Assembly: GCA_905199225.1 (NCBI GenBank)
Contig: CAJKFS010000021.1
Coordinates: forward strand, 1-39,665
Direction of reading: 5' to 3'
DNA: 39,665 bases
Source of the DNA: an uncultured Collinsella sp.
GTDB lineage: Bacteria > Actinomycetota > Coriobacteriia > Coriobacteriales > Coriobacteriaceae
A program made the translations under genes and the position numbers. Positions 7,852 through 16,216 of the stretch are shown piece by piece; position 1 is the first letter of the stretch, and each line of letters starts with the position of its first letter. The notes below the pieces were generated by a model. The model was not told where the DNA came from. It searched no databases and was given only the letters and a program-made list of their open reading frames with translations.

Positions 7852-9234
7852 TCAAACCTGTTCTTCGTCTCTATCAATAATCAAATAGTCTGCAGCCGAG
7901 GAATTCCACGACCAAGCCAGCGCTCCACAGAGCAGCAGTAGGCACAAGCAGCAGTTCACCCTTGTAAAGCACTGCGTATACAGAAAGGTAATAAGAATTG
8001 TTAGCAAAAGGAGCAAACGAACAATCCGGCCATTAGATCCTTTTTCCTGCTCCATAAACTCACTAACCACGGAGTGGAAAAACGCTACATACGCTGCCGT
8101 CTCCCAAACCCCCATGAGAATCAAGAAAGACCCCATATCCGCTTGACCAAAGTGGTTAAACGACATGAACCCGGACGCGTAGAAGCTTGAGGCTCCAAGA
8201 CCCTCTCCGAGACTCCATGTAGCCGGTCTCAAGAGAGCGAAGCCGATGATAGCAATCCTCTCGTTACTGCCGTCGGCAGCAGTACCGACGGAAGCTGAAC
8301 TGCCAACCATATCGAACAGACCAAACACTTGCGTATCCACGAGGATCTGGAACGCAGGCACCAAGGCGTATGCAATTGTCAGGATAAAATACAAGGCGAC
8401 AAGCCAAAAGAAGGGACCCGAAACATCCGCTTCTCCTCTCATGACTGAAATAAGCCAGAACATCACTAAAACGAGAGGAAGGATTATGAAGAGCGCCTTA
8501 TTATCGTTGAGTGTCGCAAGATAGAAGGACAGGACGATAAGGCAGACGTTGTAAGCGATGGCAAGGGATGGCCAGAGAGGACCCCGAAGCCTCCTAATCC
8601 AGACGAAGTTGTAGAGCACGACGAATGAAGTGTAAAGGGCCACCGCATGGACGGACGCATAAGAGAACAGGCCGGAGATATTGTCCTCGAAGTAACTGAT
8701 GTCGTTCGTTGTCGCAGCGATCATCCCATGGGTAGAGTACTGGATAAACATGATCGCCATATTGAGAAGCAATATGGCGTTGAAGACCGGAAAACCTGCA
8801 TCAAAGAGTCCAAGAAGAAAATCCCTCTTGTTAGTGACCAAAAGAAAGAAGTAAAGCGTATAGACAAACGGGTAGAGGAGCAGCAAAATATTCGCCCTAA
8901 ACGTTTCCATATTGCCACCCAAGAGGGCACCAGACAGCCAACCTGCAACGGTAATCAGCCCAAGTAGTAGCGCTCTACCGCTATATTTCCATCCGGAGAA
9001 GAGCGCCCTCACGCAAATCATGCCGGTAATTACCCAGTTGAGGTATCGCCCCAGACCATAGTACTCAAGGAAGAAAACCTGCGCCAAGATACCTATAACG
9101 ATCGTCGCATCCGCCAGGTCACCCATGCAAACGGCTAGAACGCCTTGCTTATTAGGGAGATACCAACGACCTCTTCGACCAGCCCGCTCCTCCGCTTTAT
9201 TTATAACGAGCCTCGCATGCCTATGATCTTGCAT
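7852..9234 (-). CDS. Wzy-like oligosaccharide repeat-unit polymerase
   Basis: This 460-residue, very hydrophobic protein has roughly a dozen membrane segments. A larger polar loop lies around the DTQVFGLFDMVGSSASVG and GSNERIAIIGFALL stretch. The ERIAIIGFALL...GEGLGASSFYASG pattern resembles the periplasmic loop of O-antigen ligase/polymerase proteins. Membrane topology and position next to wzx support the call; Wzy sequences are poorly conserved. The ATG at 9234 is chosen because GGAGG lies 7 bases upstream; it overlaps the preceding glycosyltransferase gene by 14 bases. A perfect 10-bp hairpin with a 5-base loop lies inside the gene at 8755-8779. Confidence 0.75.
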   Translation of the reverse strand: MQDHRHARLVINKAEERAGRRGRWYLPNKQGVLAVCMGDLADATIVIGILAQVFFLEYYGLGRYLNWVITGMICVRALFSGWKYSGRALLLGLITVAGWLSGALLGGNMETFRANILLLLYPFVYTLYFFLLVTNKRDFLLGLFDAGFPVFNAILLLNMAIMFIQYSTHGMIAATTNDISYFEDNISGLFSYASVHAVALYTSFVVLYNFVWIRRLRGPLWPSLAIAYNVCLIVLSFYLATLNDNKALFIILPLVLVMFWLISVMRGEADVSGPFFWLVALYFILTIAYALVPAFQILVDTQVFGLFDMVGSSASVGTAADGSNERIAIIGFALLRPATWSLGEGLGASSFYASGFMSFNHFGQADMGSFLILMGVWETAAYVAFFHSVVSEFMEQEKGSNGRIVRLLLLLTILITFLYTQCFTRVNCCLCLLLLCGALAWSWNSSAADYLIIDRDEEQV

Positions 9235-10498
9235 TGAGTACCTCCAGCAGCACACGTTCAATCAGCCTCGTGTGCATGTGAACTCCCGTGTTGAGACCTA
9301 CCGAGGAGCATGGAAGCAGGTCTACGATCTCATCTGAATCGACAAGATCGAGCGGACCAGGCTTTCCGCTCCTGAAACGATTGACCTCCCTGATAAGCCG
9401 GCTCTTATCCCTAAACAGCCCGATTAGCTCCTCCTCGTTATTCAGCACCAAACCGGACCCATGCTCAACGACAAAGTCGGCGACATTGCCTGCACATGCA
9501 CTCGAAATCGTATAAGCGTTTGCGGAGTAAGATTCCATACAGGTGTAGCTATAGGTCTCTGGGCAAGATGGCCACATGACAACGATGGCAATCTCGCACT
9601 CCCTGAGAGAGTCGGTCATGGCATTTGGGTGCTTCTCATCAAATTCGACAAACCGCTTGTTCATCCCTGGATACATATCGTTCGAGCTGTTGAAGACGAA
9701 GAACTCGTACTCTTGTTCATCGACCGCAGATACGAGGCGAAGCCAGGTCTCCCAGCCCTTTGTCTTCCTCGGCATCCCCAGAAAGGCAACCCTGATGCGC
9801 TCCCCTGCGTTCAGAGGACGTCTGTTGCCCAGATACTCTCCAAGCAGCTTTTGGTGCGGTATTACATCAACAAGGCCCTCGTATTGGGGCCTGAATGAGA
9901 GAAACCGATTCTTCGTATAGGTCGAAGGTGCAACAAAACGGAGATTTTTGATGGAGTCAAACAGCCCTTGGATCTTCGACCCCACACGAAGGCTGTTACT
10001 GAAGTGGGGGCATTTCTCGCAGGGAGCGTCGCCGAGCCTTGAGCTGTCACAAAAGCCGCTCCTATTTTGGAGGTTATAGCTTGTACAACACAGGTAATAG
10101 TCGTGGAGAAAGGCCCTGACCGGTGTTTTGCCTGTAACTTTTAGCAGTTCGGAGACTTTCTCAAGGCTCACGTACAGAAGGTGGTGGATATGAAGCTCAA
10201 GAAGGCTGAAGCCGCTTTTTTGCCAGCTGCAAAGGGCCTCGCACACCTGGGCAATACTGAAAACACCAGCCTCCACCCCGTCGACCGTAACCCCGAATTC
10301 GCAAAATAGCATCTGGTCGTCCCTGAACAGGGTCTTCTTAACCGAGTGGAGATAGACGTAACTTATGCCGTGCGACGCCATGGCCTGCTGACTCGCCATA
10401 ATAGCCTTTGGGGTGCCGGTCTTGTCCTTGAGATAGTCGCAAAAGGCAAGCGCTAGGACGTACCCACTATTGTGCGGTTTGGGGATGCTTTTACTCAT
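9221..10498 (-). CDS. glycosyltransferase (GT4-like)
   Basis: This 425-residue cytoplasmic protein has the two-domain outline of GT-B glycosyltransferases. The N-terminal half contains LLELHIHHLLY and FLHDYYLCCTSYNLQN, then a Cys-rich patch (GFCDSSRLGDAPCEKCPHF) seen in many EPS glycosyltransferases. The C-terminal half has RIRVAFLGMPRKTKGWETW and a donor-site-like PETYSYTCMESYSANAY segment in place of the common EPFG...EAMACG. The ATG at 10498 has GGGAAG upstream and lies one base after the preceding stop; a TTG at 10513 is less likely. It transfers a sugar in repeat-unit assembly; donor and acceptor are unknown. Confidence 0.75.
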   Translation of the reverse strand: MSKSIPKPHNSGYVLALAFCDYLKDKTGTPKAIMASQQAMASHGISYVYLHSVKKTLFRDDQMLFCEFGVTVDGVEAGVFSIAQVCEALCSWQKSGFSLLELHIHHLLYVSLEKVSELLKVTGKTPVRAFLHDYYLCCTSYNLQNRSGFCDSSRLGDAPCEKCPHFSNSLRVGSKIQGLFDSIKNLRFVAPSTYTKNRFLSFRPQYEGLVDVIPHQKLLGEYLGNRRPLNAGERIRVAFLGMPRKTKGWETWLRLVSAVDEQEYEFFVFNSSNDMYPGMNKRFVEFDEKHPNAMTDSLRECEIAIVVMWPSCPETYSYTCMESYSANAYTISSACAGNVADFVVEHGSGLVLNNEEELIGLFRDKSRLIREVNRFRSGKPGPLDLVDSDEIVDLLPCSSVGLNTGVHMHTRLIERVLLEVLNARS

Positions 10499-10499
10499 A

Positions 10500-11438
10500 T
10501 CATCGCTTCCCAAACAAGAGGAGAGATCTATTGAAAAGGCCCTCTTGTAGACTGCCGAAATTCAGCCTCGAAGAGAAAGAAACCCTGCACCTAGCCATGA
10601 AAGAAGCGTCCATTTTCGATACCAACTCTCCAAGAGCACGCTCTGGAGGAAGAATGCAGTCGGAATAAGTTGAAAGAAGTCCAGTAACTTGCTTTGCAAG
10701 AGTAATCTCTCGCGGATGACAAAAACTATTGATTTTCTCAATCACTTTAGATGGTAAATCAGTACTCACACCGACCACATTACGACCATGCTGGCGATAT
10801 CCCATATGAGGAGAAGCATCGAAAACAATCCGATAACCCAGCAGCACGCATAGATTAGCTATCAGCTTATCATGCATGATGACGGGATGGGGCAGCTCAT
10901 GCAAGCAAACAACTTCCCAAATACGCCTATCAAATACTTGCGTACATCCCATAGGTGACCCAATGCAAAGCTGGTTGAGAGGGTCGTTATCTCGATAAGA
11001 TATGCACCTTTGTTGCCCATAGGTTAACCGGCCCATCTCATTACCAGCTGAATCTACAAGTCTTGAATTGCAATGATAAAGAGCCAAATTCTCCTGCTTC
11101 TTAAGCTGTTTAATCGCAGTTATCAGTTTATCGCTATCCCAAATATCATCTTGGTCGGAAAACGCATAGTAATCAGCTTCGGGAGCATTCCGCAACAACG
11201 TCAAAAACCCTAAAGCAGGTCCTAGGTTTTCTCCTGTTAACAAAGTCAGACTGCCCTCATCTGCATAGCGCTGCAGAAGATCACGAGTACCATCAGATGA
11301 CCCGTCATCACGGACAAAAAGACGTACGTCAACTTCAGCCTGCGAGAGAATGCTGTCAATTTGTTCTGAAATAAATGGGATGCCGTTGTATGACGCCATT
11401 AATACGACGCACTTTGGCACCTTGGAATTACTCAACAT
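10500..11438 (-). CDS. family 2 glycosyltransferase (rhamnosyltransferase-like)
   Basis: This 312-residue GT-A enzyme opens with PKCVVLMASYNGIPFISEQI and has VRDDGSSDGT for nucleotide binding. The FSDQDDIWDSDKL motif is typical of the RfbF/RfbN-like rhamnosyltransferase subgroup of GT2, which fits the rml genes in the same cluster. The ATG at 11438 has AAGG 8 bases upstream; longer frames would run into the preceding gene without a better ribosome site. The gene is one of the most AT-rich of the cluster, suggesting transfer from a lower-GC donor. A 46-base gap separates it from the FrhB-like gene upstream. Rhamnose as donor is inferred. Confidence 0.85.
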   Translation of the reverse strand: MLSNSKVPKCVVLMASYNGIPFISEQIDSILSQAEVDVRLFVRDDGSSDGTRDLLQRYADEGSLTLLTGENLGPALGFLTLLRNAPEADYYAFSDQDDIWDSDKLITAIKQLKKQENLALYHCNSRLVDSAGNEMGRLTYGQQRCISYRDNDPLNQLCIGSPMGCTQVFDRRIWEVVCLHELPHPVIMHDKLIANLCVLLGYRIVFDASPHMGYRQHGRNVVGVSTDLPSKVIEKINSFCHPREITLAKQVTGLLSTYSDCILPPERALGELVSKMDASFMARCRVSFSSRLNFGSLQEGLFNRSLLLFGKR

Positions 11439-11484
11439 ATGGATTACCTTATCATTAATGCCTAAAGCAAACGCTCTCGATGTG

Positions 11485-12612
11485 TTAACCCCTGAGCAAA
11501 CCCAGTGCAAGCAGTATATCCTTGACCAAGTACTTGGCGCAGTCTTTTGGCCTCGCCCTGAGAACGAGTCGGTTAACCCGTACCCCGTTACGAAAGCCGT
11601 CCATAAAGGTATTTCTTTCTATAGGCTTCGTCGAAGGACGTTGAAGCTGTTCATTGTTGGCCACAGCTAGACCAGGATCAACCGGCAAAAGCTCAAGGTC
11701 CGTCATTTCTAACAGTTCTCGACCCTTGTCTGTCTGCACAAGTGCGAGGGATATCCCGTTCGCGACCTCATCAGAAAGCTCGCTACCCCATGAATCGCCA
11801 AGCGTAATATCGGAGACACGATCACCCTTGGCGTAGCGGCAGGAGTAGCAGCCTTCCGTATACGGTAAACCCGAGAGGAAAGCAATCGAGTAGCGATCGC
11901 GGACACCCGTCCTACCCACAGTTTCAGCTCCGCGATAGCGGAGCTGAAACTGGACTTTCTTTCGAAAGTCCAGTATCAGCTCATTAGACAGGTTGTTACC
12001 TGTCTCTTCCAAGAATCGGCTCAGGACCTTGGGGGACGGTGAACCATGACAGATAAGGTCGATGGTGTAAAGGGAATCGGCTAAACGGCTTCCAACGAAG
12101 TTACGCATCGCAGCAACCTGACAAGGAAGACCGATAAAGAGAACCCTTTGACCACCTTGCAGGGCCTCCCTAACCTCGCGGTACGCACCAAGCGGATTGC
12201 TTTTGACGTATTTGGAGCCTTGGGCCCTCCTCAAGTAATCCGCATCAGAAGTGAGGTGGAACCGGAACTCACCGCCCTCCTGTGCACATGAACACACTAA
12301 TCCATTTGACGCCACAAACGCCTCCGAGATGGCCGTAGCCAGACCCCCGGACGAAGATGACATTCTGAGCGATGTATCTTTCGCCCACCCCTGTAGCCAC
12401 TCGAGAGGACGCAACGAAGATGGGGATACCATCTGGGGACACGTTTTCTCGCACAGTCCACATCCCACGCACCTTGTAGGATCAATACGGGCGTTATACG
12501 CCTCAATCGTATCCTCAATGGCAATCGCTCCATGTCGGCATGAATCGACGCAGGCCATACAGCCAGCGCACATATCCTTCTTGCATACCGTCCTAGTGCC
12601 AACGTTTGACAA
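11485..12612 (-). CDS. FrhB-like iron-sulfur protein, second copy
   Basis: This 375-residue paralogue of the protein at 4052-5269 has cluster 1 at C15-C18-C21-C25 and cluster 2 at C48-C51-C54-C58. SSSSGGLATAISEAF, KYVKSNPLG, VLFIGLPCQVAAMRNFVG and LICHGSPSPKVLSRF follow. The TTG start at 12612 is preferred because GAGGAG lies 7 bases upstream; it overlaps the end of the pyruvyl transferase gene (stop at 12617) only through its ribosome site. A TTG at 12627 is the alternative. The paralogue's KTTGW motif after RS/RK is replaced here by KKVQFQLRYRGAETVG, exactly where three perfect hairpins lie. It forms a tight pair with the pyruvyl transferase upstream. The redox substrate is unknown. Confidence 0.85.
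   Translation of the reverse strand: MSNVGTRTVCKKDMCAGCMACVDSCRHGAIAIEDTIEAYNARIDPTRCVGCGLCEKTCPQMVSPSSLRPLEWLQGWAKDTSLRMSSSSGGLATAISEAFVASNGLVCSCAQEGGEFRFHLTSDADYLRRAQGSKYVKSNPLGAYREVREALQGGQRVLFIGLPCQVAAMRNFVGSRLADSLYTIDLICHGSPSPKVLSRFLEETGNNLSNELILDFRKKVQFQLRYRGAETVGRTGVRDRYSIAFLSGLPYTEGCYSCRYAKGDRVSDITLGDSWGSELSDEVANGISLALVQTDKGRELLEMTDLELLPVDPGLAVANNEQLQRPSTKPIERNTFMDGFRNGVRVNRLVLRARPKDCAKYLVKDILLALGLLRG
11919..12005. repeat. three consecutive perfect hairpins inside the second FrhB-like gene
   Basis: Hairpin 1 has arms 11919-11933 and 11938-11952 (15-bp stem, 4-base loop, arm CAGTTTCAGCTCCGC). Hairpin 2 has arms 11951-11959 and 11964-11972 (9-bp stem, 4-base loop). Hairpin 3 has arms 11986-11993 and 11998-12005 (8-bp stem, 4-base loop). 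All are perfect and all have 4-base loops. They encode the TGNNLS...LDFRKKVQFQLRYRGAETV region. None is followed by a T-run on either strand. Confidence 0.92.
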
Positions 12613-12616
12613 TGCC

Positions 12617-13720
12617 CTACTCCTCAATCATGCTCTTGAGCTGCGCTAGGGACTTCTCCCTCTCCGCACCCATCACATCGTTGACCCGACCAAAGTCAAT
12701 CTGCTTGGATGCTAACTCGACATCATCTAGATTCTGAAGCACTCTGTCCGTGAGGTCCGTGAGTCGCAGAATACTCACGTTCCTGCTCGAGGTTCCGTTC
12801 TTGGGCAGCACTTCTACCAGCGGCGTATTGAGATTTATGGCAAAAGCCGTACCGTGGAACGAGTCCGTGACTAGGCATGCTGCGTTGTCGACATACGAGA
12901 GAAACTCAGCAAGCGTCGGCAGCCACTTGAACTTGCCCTCGCGTGAGGCCTGGTGCAGGCTTGCGGAGATCCGTATCAGGGGCAAGCCAAGCTTTTTGGC
13001 AACCTTCACGGCGTACTGCCCCACCGTCGGGTCGCTGTGAATCTGGTAGACGAGGATGTATTCGCCCTTCGGGGCAGGTGCCGCCATCCTTCTCCACGCC
13101 TCGCCATCAAGCAGCAGCGTGGGATCGACAACCTGTCCGGCCTCTATGCCCCACGAGGCAAGCTGCTCGCGCGCGGCATCCTCGCGTACGAACACGGCCT
13201 CATATGCTCGAAGGTCCTCGAGAAACCTGGGGCGCACGCTATCCGGGATATTCTTCTTACCAAAGCTTGCCGCATATGAGATGCGCCTTGCGCCCTCGGG
13301 AGCAAACTCAAGCGCGTATGACAGGTCGTATGCGCCCGAGCTGACGGGACCCCACACCTGATCGCTTCCAGTCATATAGACATCGGCCTTGGGCGGATTA
13401 GCCTTCAGCTCCTCCAGGGATGCATAGTGAGGGCTCATCTTAAGCAGCTGGGAACGCTCACGCGCAAATCGCTTGCCCGCCACCCTTGTCTCAGGCTCCA
13501 TCAGAAGTCTGTAGACAGACTTCTTCAACGGGTTCTCGTTCCAGGACGGCTTTGTCGAAAGAAGCGTCCTCACCTGCTGGGATACGTCCTCACAAGCAGG
13601 TACATAGTCCATAATCTCGAACTCATGCCCCAAGCTCTCTACCGCTCGTTGTGTCGCATATGCCTGGAGCAGGGAGCCATAATTAGAGATTGCGTGCCTG
13701 GTTATGCAGGATACTTTCAC
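12617..13720 (-). CDS. polysaccharide pyruvyl transferase family protein, second copy
   Basis: This protein (367 residues from a GTG at 13720) is chosen because GGAGG lies 7 bases upstream; the longer frame from 13747 has no ribosome site. Family hallmarks are VSCITRHAISNYGSLLQAYA at the start, VYMTGSDQVWGPVS in the middle and CLVTDSFHGTAFAINLNTP in the C-terminal half. The protein probably adds a pyruvate ketal to a sugar of the repeat unit. The next gene is an FrhB-like protein, a recurring pair in EPS loci. It is GC-richer than the glycosyltransferases downstream. A perfect 9-bp hairpin with a 4-base loop sits at 13503-13524. The 72-base gap upstream, after the radical SAM gene, shows nothing else. 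Confidence 0.88.
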   Translation of the reverse strand: MKVSCITRHAISNYGSLLQAYATQRAVESLGHEFEIMDYVPACEDVSQQVRTLLSTKPSWNENPLKKSVYRLLMEPETRVAGKRFARERSQLLKMSPHYASLEELKANPPKADVYMTGSDQVWGPVSSGAYDLSYALEFAPEGARRISYAASFGKKNIPDSVRPRFLEDLRAYEAVFVREDAAREQLASWGIEAGQVVDPTLLLDGEAWRRMAAPAPKGEYILVYQIHSDPTVGQYAVKVAKKLGLPLIRISASLHQASREGKFKWLPTLAEFLSYVDNAACLVTDSFHGTAFAINLNTPLVEVLPKNGTSSRNVSILRLTDLTDRVLQNLDDVELASKQIDFGRVNDVMGAEREKSLAQLKSMIEE

Positions 13721-13792
13721 GTGTTTCCTCCGATTGATATCGAGCAACCGCTATTTCTGAATTTTTACATTCGATTTTTCCACCCGGCTGCA

Positions 13793-14929
13793 CTACAGCG
13801 CCTCCTCAGTCTCGTACACGTGCGCGTCGGCTCGGCTTGCGTCGGAAAGGCCGTCGTTGATCGCGGCGTGCATGTCGCAGGTGGAAAGAGCGTCCAGCTC
13901 CTCCTTCGTCACCTTGCCCGACTCGTAGTCGCGCACGATGGGGAGCTCGTGCATGTCGAACTTCTTGCCGGGCTTGAGCTTGTGCGCCAGCACCCACGAC
14001 GCGGGTTTCCAGATGTACTTGTGCATGGCAGGAGACACGGAGCCGATCATCCAGCAGTTGCGGTCGCAGTGGCGCACGCAGCCGCGCACTTTCTCGGCCT
14101 GGGCGCTCTCCCACAGCTCATCCCAAGACTCGTCGTTAAGGTTGCCCATAACGAGCTTCTCCTTGGTGCCGTTGCAGGGCATGACGTCGCCGTAGGGGTC
14201 GATGAAGAACGTGTCGAACGCCATATCGCACGGGAGCAGGCGCTTCTGCCCATAGATGTAGTTGATGAGGCCCATGTTGAAGTACGCGCGGAACCACTTC
14301 TTGGGCTCGTTGGACTTGAGGAGCTCGTTTACCAGGTCCTCGAAGTTCTGGGCCACCATGGGACGGTCCTTGATGATGTTCTTCGCCTCGACAAAGTAGA
14401 AGCTGTTGTGCAGGCTGGCGGTGGCGAACTCCATGCCGAGCTCGTCGGAAAGCTTGTACAGCGGCACCAAGTCCGCAGCGTTGCGATCCTGCACCGTCAT
14501 GCCAAAGCCCACGTCCGGGTGCTTCATTTCCACGAGCTTCTTGAGCGTCTCGTAGCCGCGGTTGAAGCCGTTCTGGAGACCGCGGATCTCATCGTTGGTC
14601 TGCTGCAGACCCTCGATGGAGATGCGGATTCCCACCTGGGGGAATTCCTCGGCAAGGGCGATGATGCGGTCGGTGAAGAAGCCGTTGGTGGAGAGGACGA
14701 TGCGGTCGGACTTCTTGTACAGCTCGCGCACGATATCCGCAAGGTCGGTCCTGATGAAGGGCTCGCCACCGGTGATGTTGGTGAAGTACATGCGCGGGAG
14801 CTTCTTGATCACGTCGAGGGAGAGCTCCTCCTCCGGACGGCTGGGAGCCTTGTAGCGGTTGCACATGGTGCAGCGCGCGTTGCAGCGGTACGTTACGATT
14901 ACGGTTCCGTTGAGTTTCTTCTCGGCCAT
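13793..14929 (-). CDS. radical SAM/SPASM protein of the polysaccharide cluster
   Basis: This 378-residue protein has the radical SAM CxxxCxxC motif at C16, C20 and C23 and the SAM-binding GGEP at residues 54-57. STNGFFTDR and RISIEGLQQ strands follow. The C-terminal half has a SPASM-type cysteine set: CDMAFDTFFIDPYGDVMPC, then CVRHCDRNC. SPASM enzymes modify peptides or small molecules by radical chemistry, and some sit in glycan clusters. The substrate here cannot be read from the sequence; a sugar or lipid-linked intermediate is plausible by context. The ATG at 14929 is 3 bases past the stop of the glycosyltransferase upstream, so they share a transcript. It is GC-rich like the first part of the cluster. 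Confidence 0.88.
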   Translation of the reverse strand: MAEKKLNGTVIVTYRCNARCTMCNRYKAPSRPEEELSLDVIKKLPRMYFTNITGGEPFIRTDLADIVRELYKKSDRIVLSTNGFFTDRIIALAEEFPQVGIRISIEGLQQTNDEIRGLQNGFNRGYETLKKLVEMKHPDVGFGMTVQDRNAADLVPLYKLSDELGMEFATASLHNSFYFVEAKNIIKDRPMVAQNFEDLVNELLKSNEPKKWFRAYFNMGLINYIYGQKRLLPCDMAFDTFFIDPYGDVMPCNGTKEKLVMGNLNDESWDELWESAQAEKVRGCVRHCDRNCWMIGSVSPAMHKYIWKPASWVLAHKLKPGKKFDMHELPIVRDYESGKVTKEELDALSTCDMHAAINDGLSDASRADAHVYETEEAL

Positions 14930-14932
14930 GGG

Positions 14933-16216
14933 TTAGGCCACCACCTTCCGGTCAATTAGTTCTTGATACAGGGAGACGAGATTCCGGATGTATTTCTCTT
15001 GATTACAGTTCTCTGCCACGAATGAACGGCAATGCGCGCTCATCGCGGCGTAAGCCGCAGGATCGGCGGCCACCGCCGCACCCCTACGGATTGCATCTGC
15101 GAGTCCTGCCTCATCGTGGGCTTCAGCCAGGAAGCCCGTTTCACCCTCACGTACCAGCTCGGGTATTCCGCCCATGTTCGTACCGATAACGGGCTTGCCC
15201 GCGGCGAGTGCCTCGAGAACCGCATATGGCGCGTTCTCGAGCCACTCTGACGGCGCAGCCGCCAGAGTGGCTCGATTCACAAGTCCGCGCAGGGCGTCAC
15301 CGGTTTTATATCCAACCAGCTCAATCCTCGAGCTTATTTCGTTTGGCATTGCGGAAACTTTGACCTTCACAGCATCACATTCAGGGCCATCGCCTGCAAT
15401 AACAAGACGCCAATCAGGGATCACCGGTGCCGCCTTCTCAAAAGCATGCACGAGCGTTAACACGCCTTTCTCGCGAGAAAGGCGTCCCAGATACAGCATG
15501 TAGGGATCTTCATTATTTTGGTTGGCAACTTCCCGTGACATCGAATCGGGATTCAGGAAATTCCGCATGAGGACAAGCTGACGCTCGGGAAGCCCCGCTT
15601 CAATAAACTTGTTCCGCATGAACTCACTCGGGCAGATGATGCGATCGAGACGTGAATAGGTTTTGTGCCGTTTAAGCCACTCCGCCTCAGCCACCGCTAA
15701 CGCGCTTTTTGCGATCGAACCCTTTACGCACTTCTTCTTAAGGCAATTGCCAAAATGACCCCCGAGACACGAATCGCAAACGTTGCCCTCGGAATCAAGC
15801 ATAAGATAGCTCGGGCAAGCAAGAATCAAGTCGTGCGAGGTATACACAACCGGCGTTGGATGCTGCTTTAGCCAAGGAGCGTCCAAGATGGAAAACGTAA
15901 TCTGCCTATGAGTGAGATTGAGATGGATTACATCGGGCTGGAATTCACGGCACAGCGCATCGAACTTCTCGCGCGCCTCTTTGGAATACACAAGTGTCTG
16001 CGCGGCCTTCGCCTTATCGACAATAGAGCTCGGTCCGTTATAGTCGCGATTCGTTACAAAGTAACGCGACCACTCAGTCGGCTCATTACGCTCATCCTCC
16101 ATGCTGAAGAAGGCAACTTCATGCCCAAGAGCGCGAAGACCATCGGCAAGAGCAAAGTAGTACGTCTCGCTTCCACCCTTGCGCCAATGAAACTTATTTA
16201 CAAGAAGGATCTTCAT
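14933..16216 (-). CDS. family 4 glycosyltransferase
   Basis: This 427-residue GT-B enzyme starts MKILLVNKFHWRKGGSETYY, the usual GT4 opening with a glycine-rich acceptor loop. A Cys-rich insert (CDSCLGGHFGNCLKKKC) lies in the N-terminal domain. The C-terminal domain has LYLGRLSREKGVLTLVHAF, RLVIAGDGPE, and a donor site that ends ENAPYAVLEALAAGKPVIG. The ATG overlaps the stop of the previous gene by one base (TAATG). It transfers an unknown sugar from an activated donor on the cytoplasmic side. Three perfect inverted repeats lie in the coding sequence at 15212-15241, 15238-15274 and 15462-15485. Confidence 0.92.
   Translation of the reverse strand: MKILLVNKFHWRKGGSETYYFALADGLRALGHEVAFFSMEDERNEPTEWSRYFVTNRDYNGPSSIVDKAKAAQTLVYSKEAREKFDALCREFQPDVIHLNLTHRQITFSILDAPWLKQHPTPVVYTSHDLILACPSYLMLDSEGNVCDSCLGGHFGNCLKKKCVKGSIAKSALAVAEAEWLKRHKTYSRLDRIICPSEFMRNKFIEAGLPERQLVLMRNFLNPDSMSREVANQNNEDPYMLYLGRLSREKGVLTLVHAFEKAAPVIPDWRLVIAGDGPECDAVKVKVSAMPNEISSRIELVGYKTGDALRGLVNRATLAAAPSEWLENAPYAVLEALAAGKPVIGTNMGGIPELVREGETGFLAEAHDEAGLADAIRRGAAVAADPAAYAAMSAHCRSFVAENCNQEKYIRNLVSLYQELIDRKVVA
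15212..15485. repeat. perfect inverted repeats inside a GT4 gene
   Basis: Arms 15212-15220 and 15233-15241 form a 9-bp stem (12-base loop). Arms 15238-15249 and 15263-15274 form a 12-bp stem (13-base spacer). Positions 15462-15485 are a 24-base perfect palindrome with no spacer (half ACGCCTTTCTCG). The last encodes the conserved LSREKGV motif of GT4 enzymes, so it respects the protein while being self-complementary. Confidence 0.88.

Noticed and set aside
11919..12005. Invertible DNA switch or recombinase site
   Set aside because: Loops are 4 bases only, so there is no segment to invert, and no recombinase gene is nearby.
13427..14959. Long plus-strand open frame across the radical SAM gene
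   Set aside because: Antisense shadow of well-conserved minus-strand genes; its His/Val/Leu-rich composition is typical of reverse frames.
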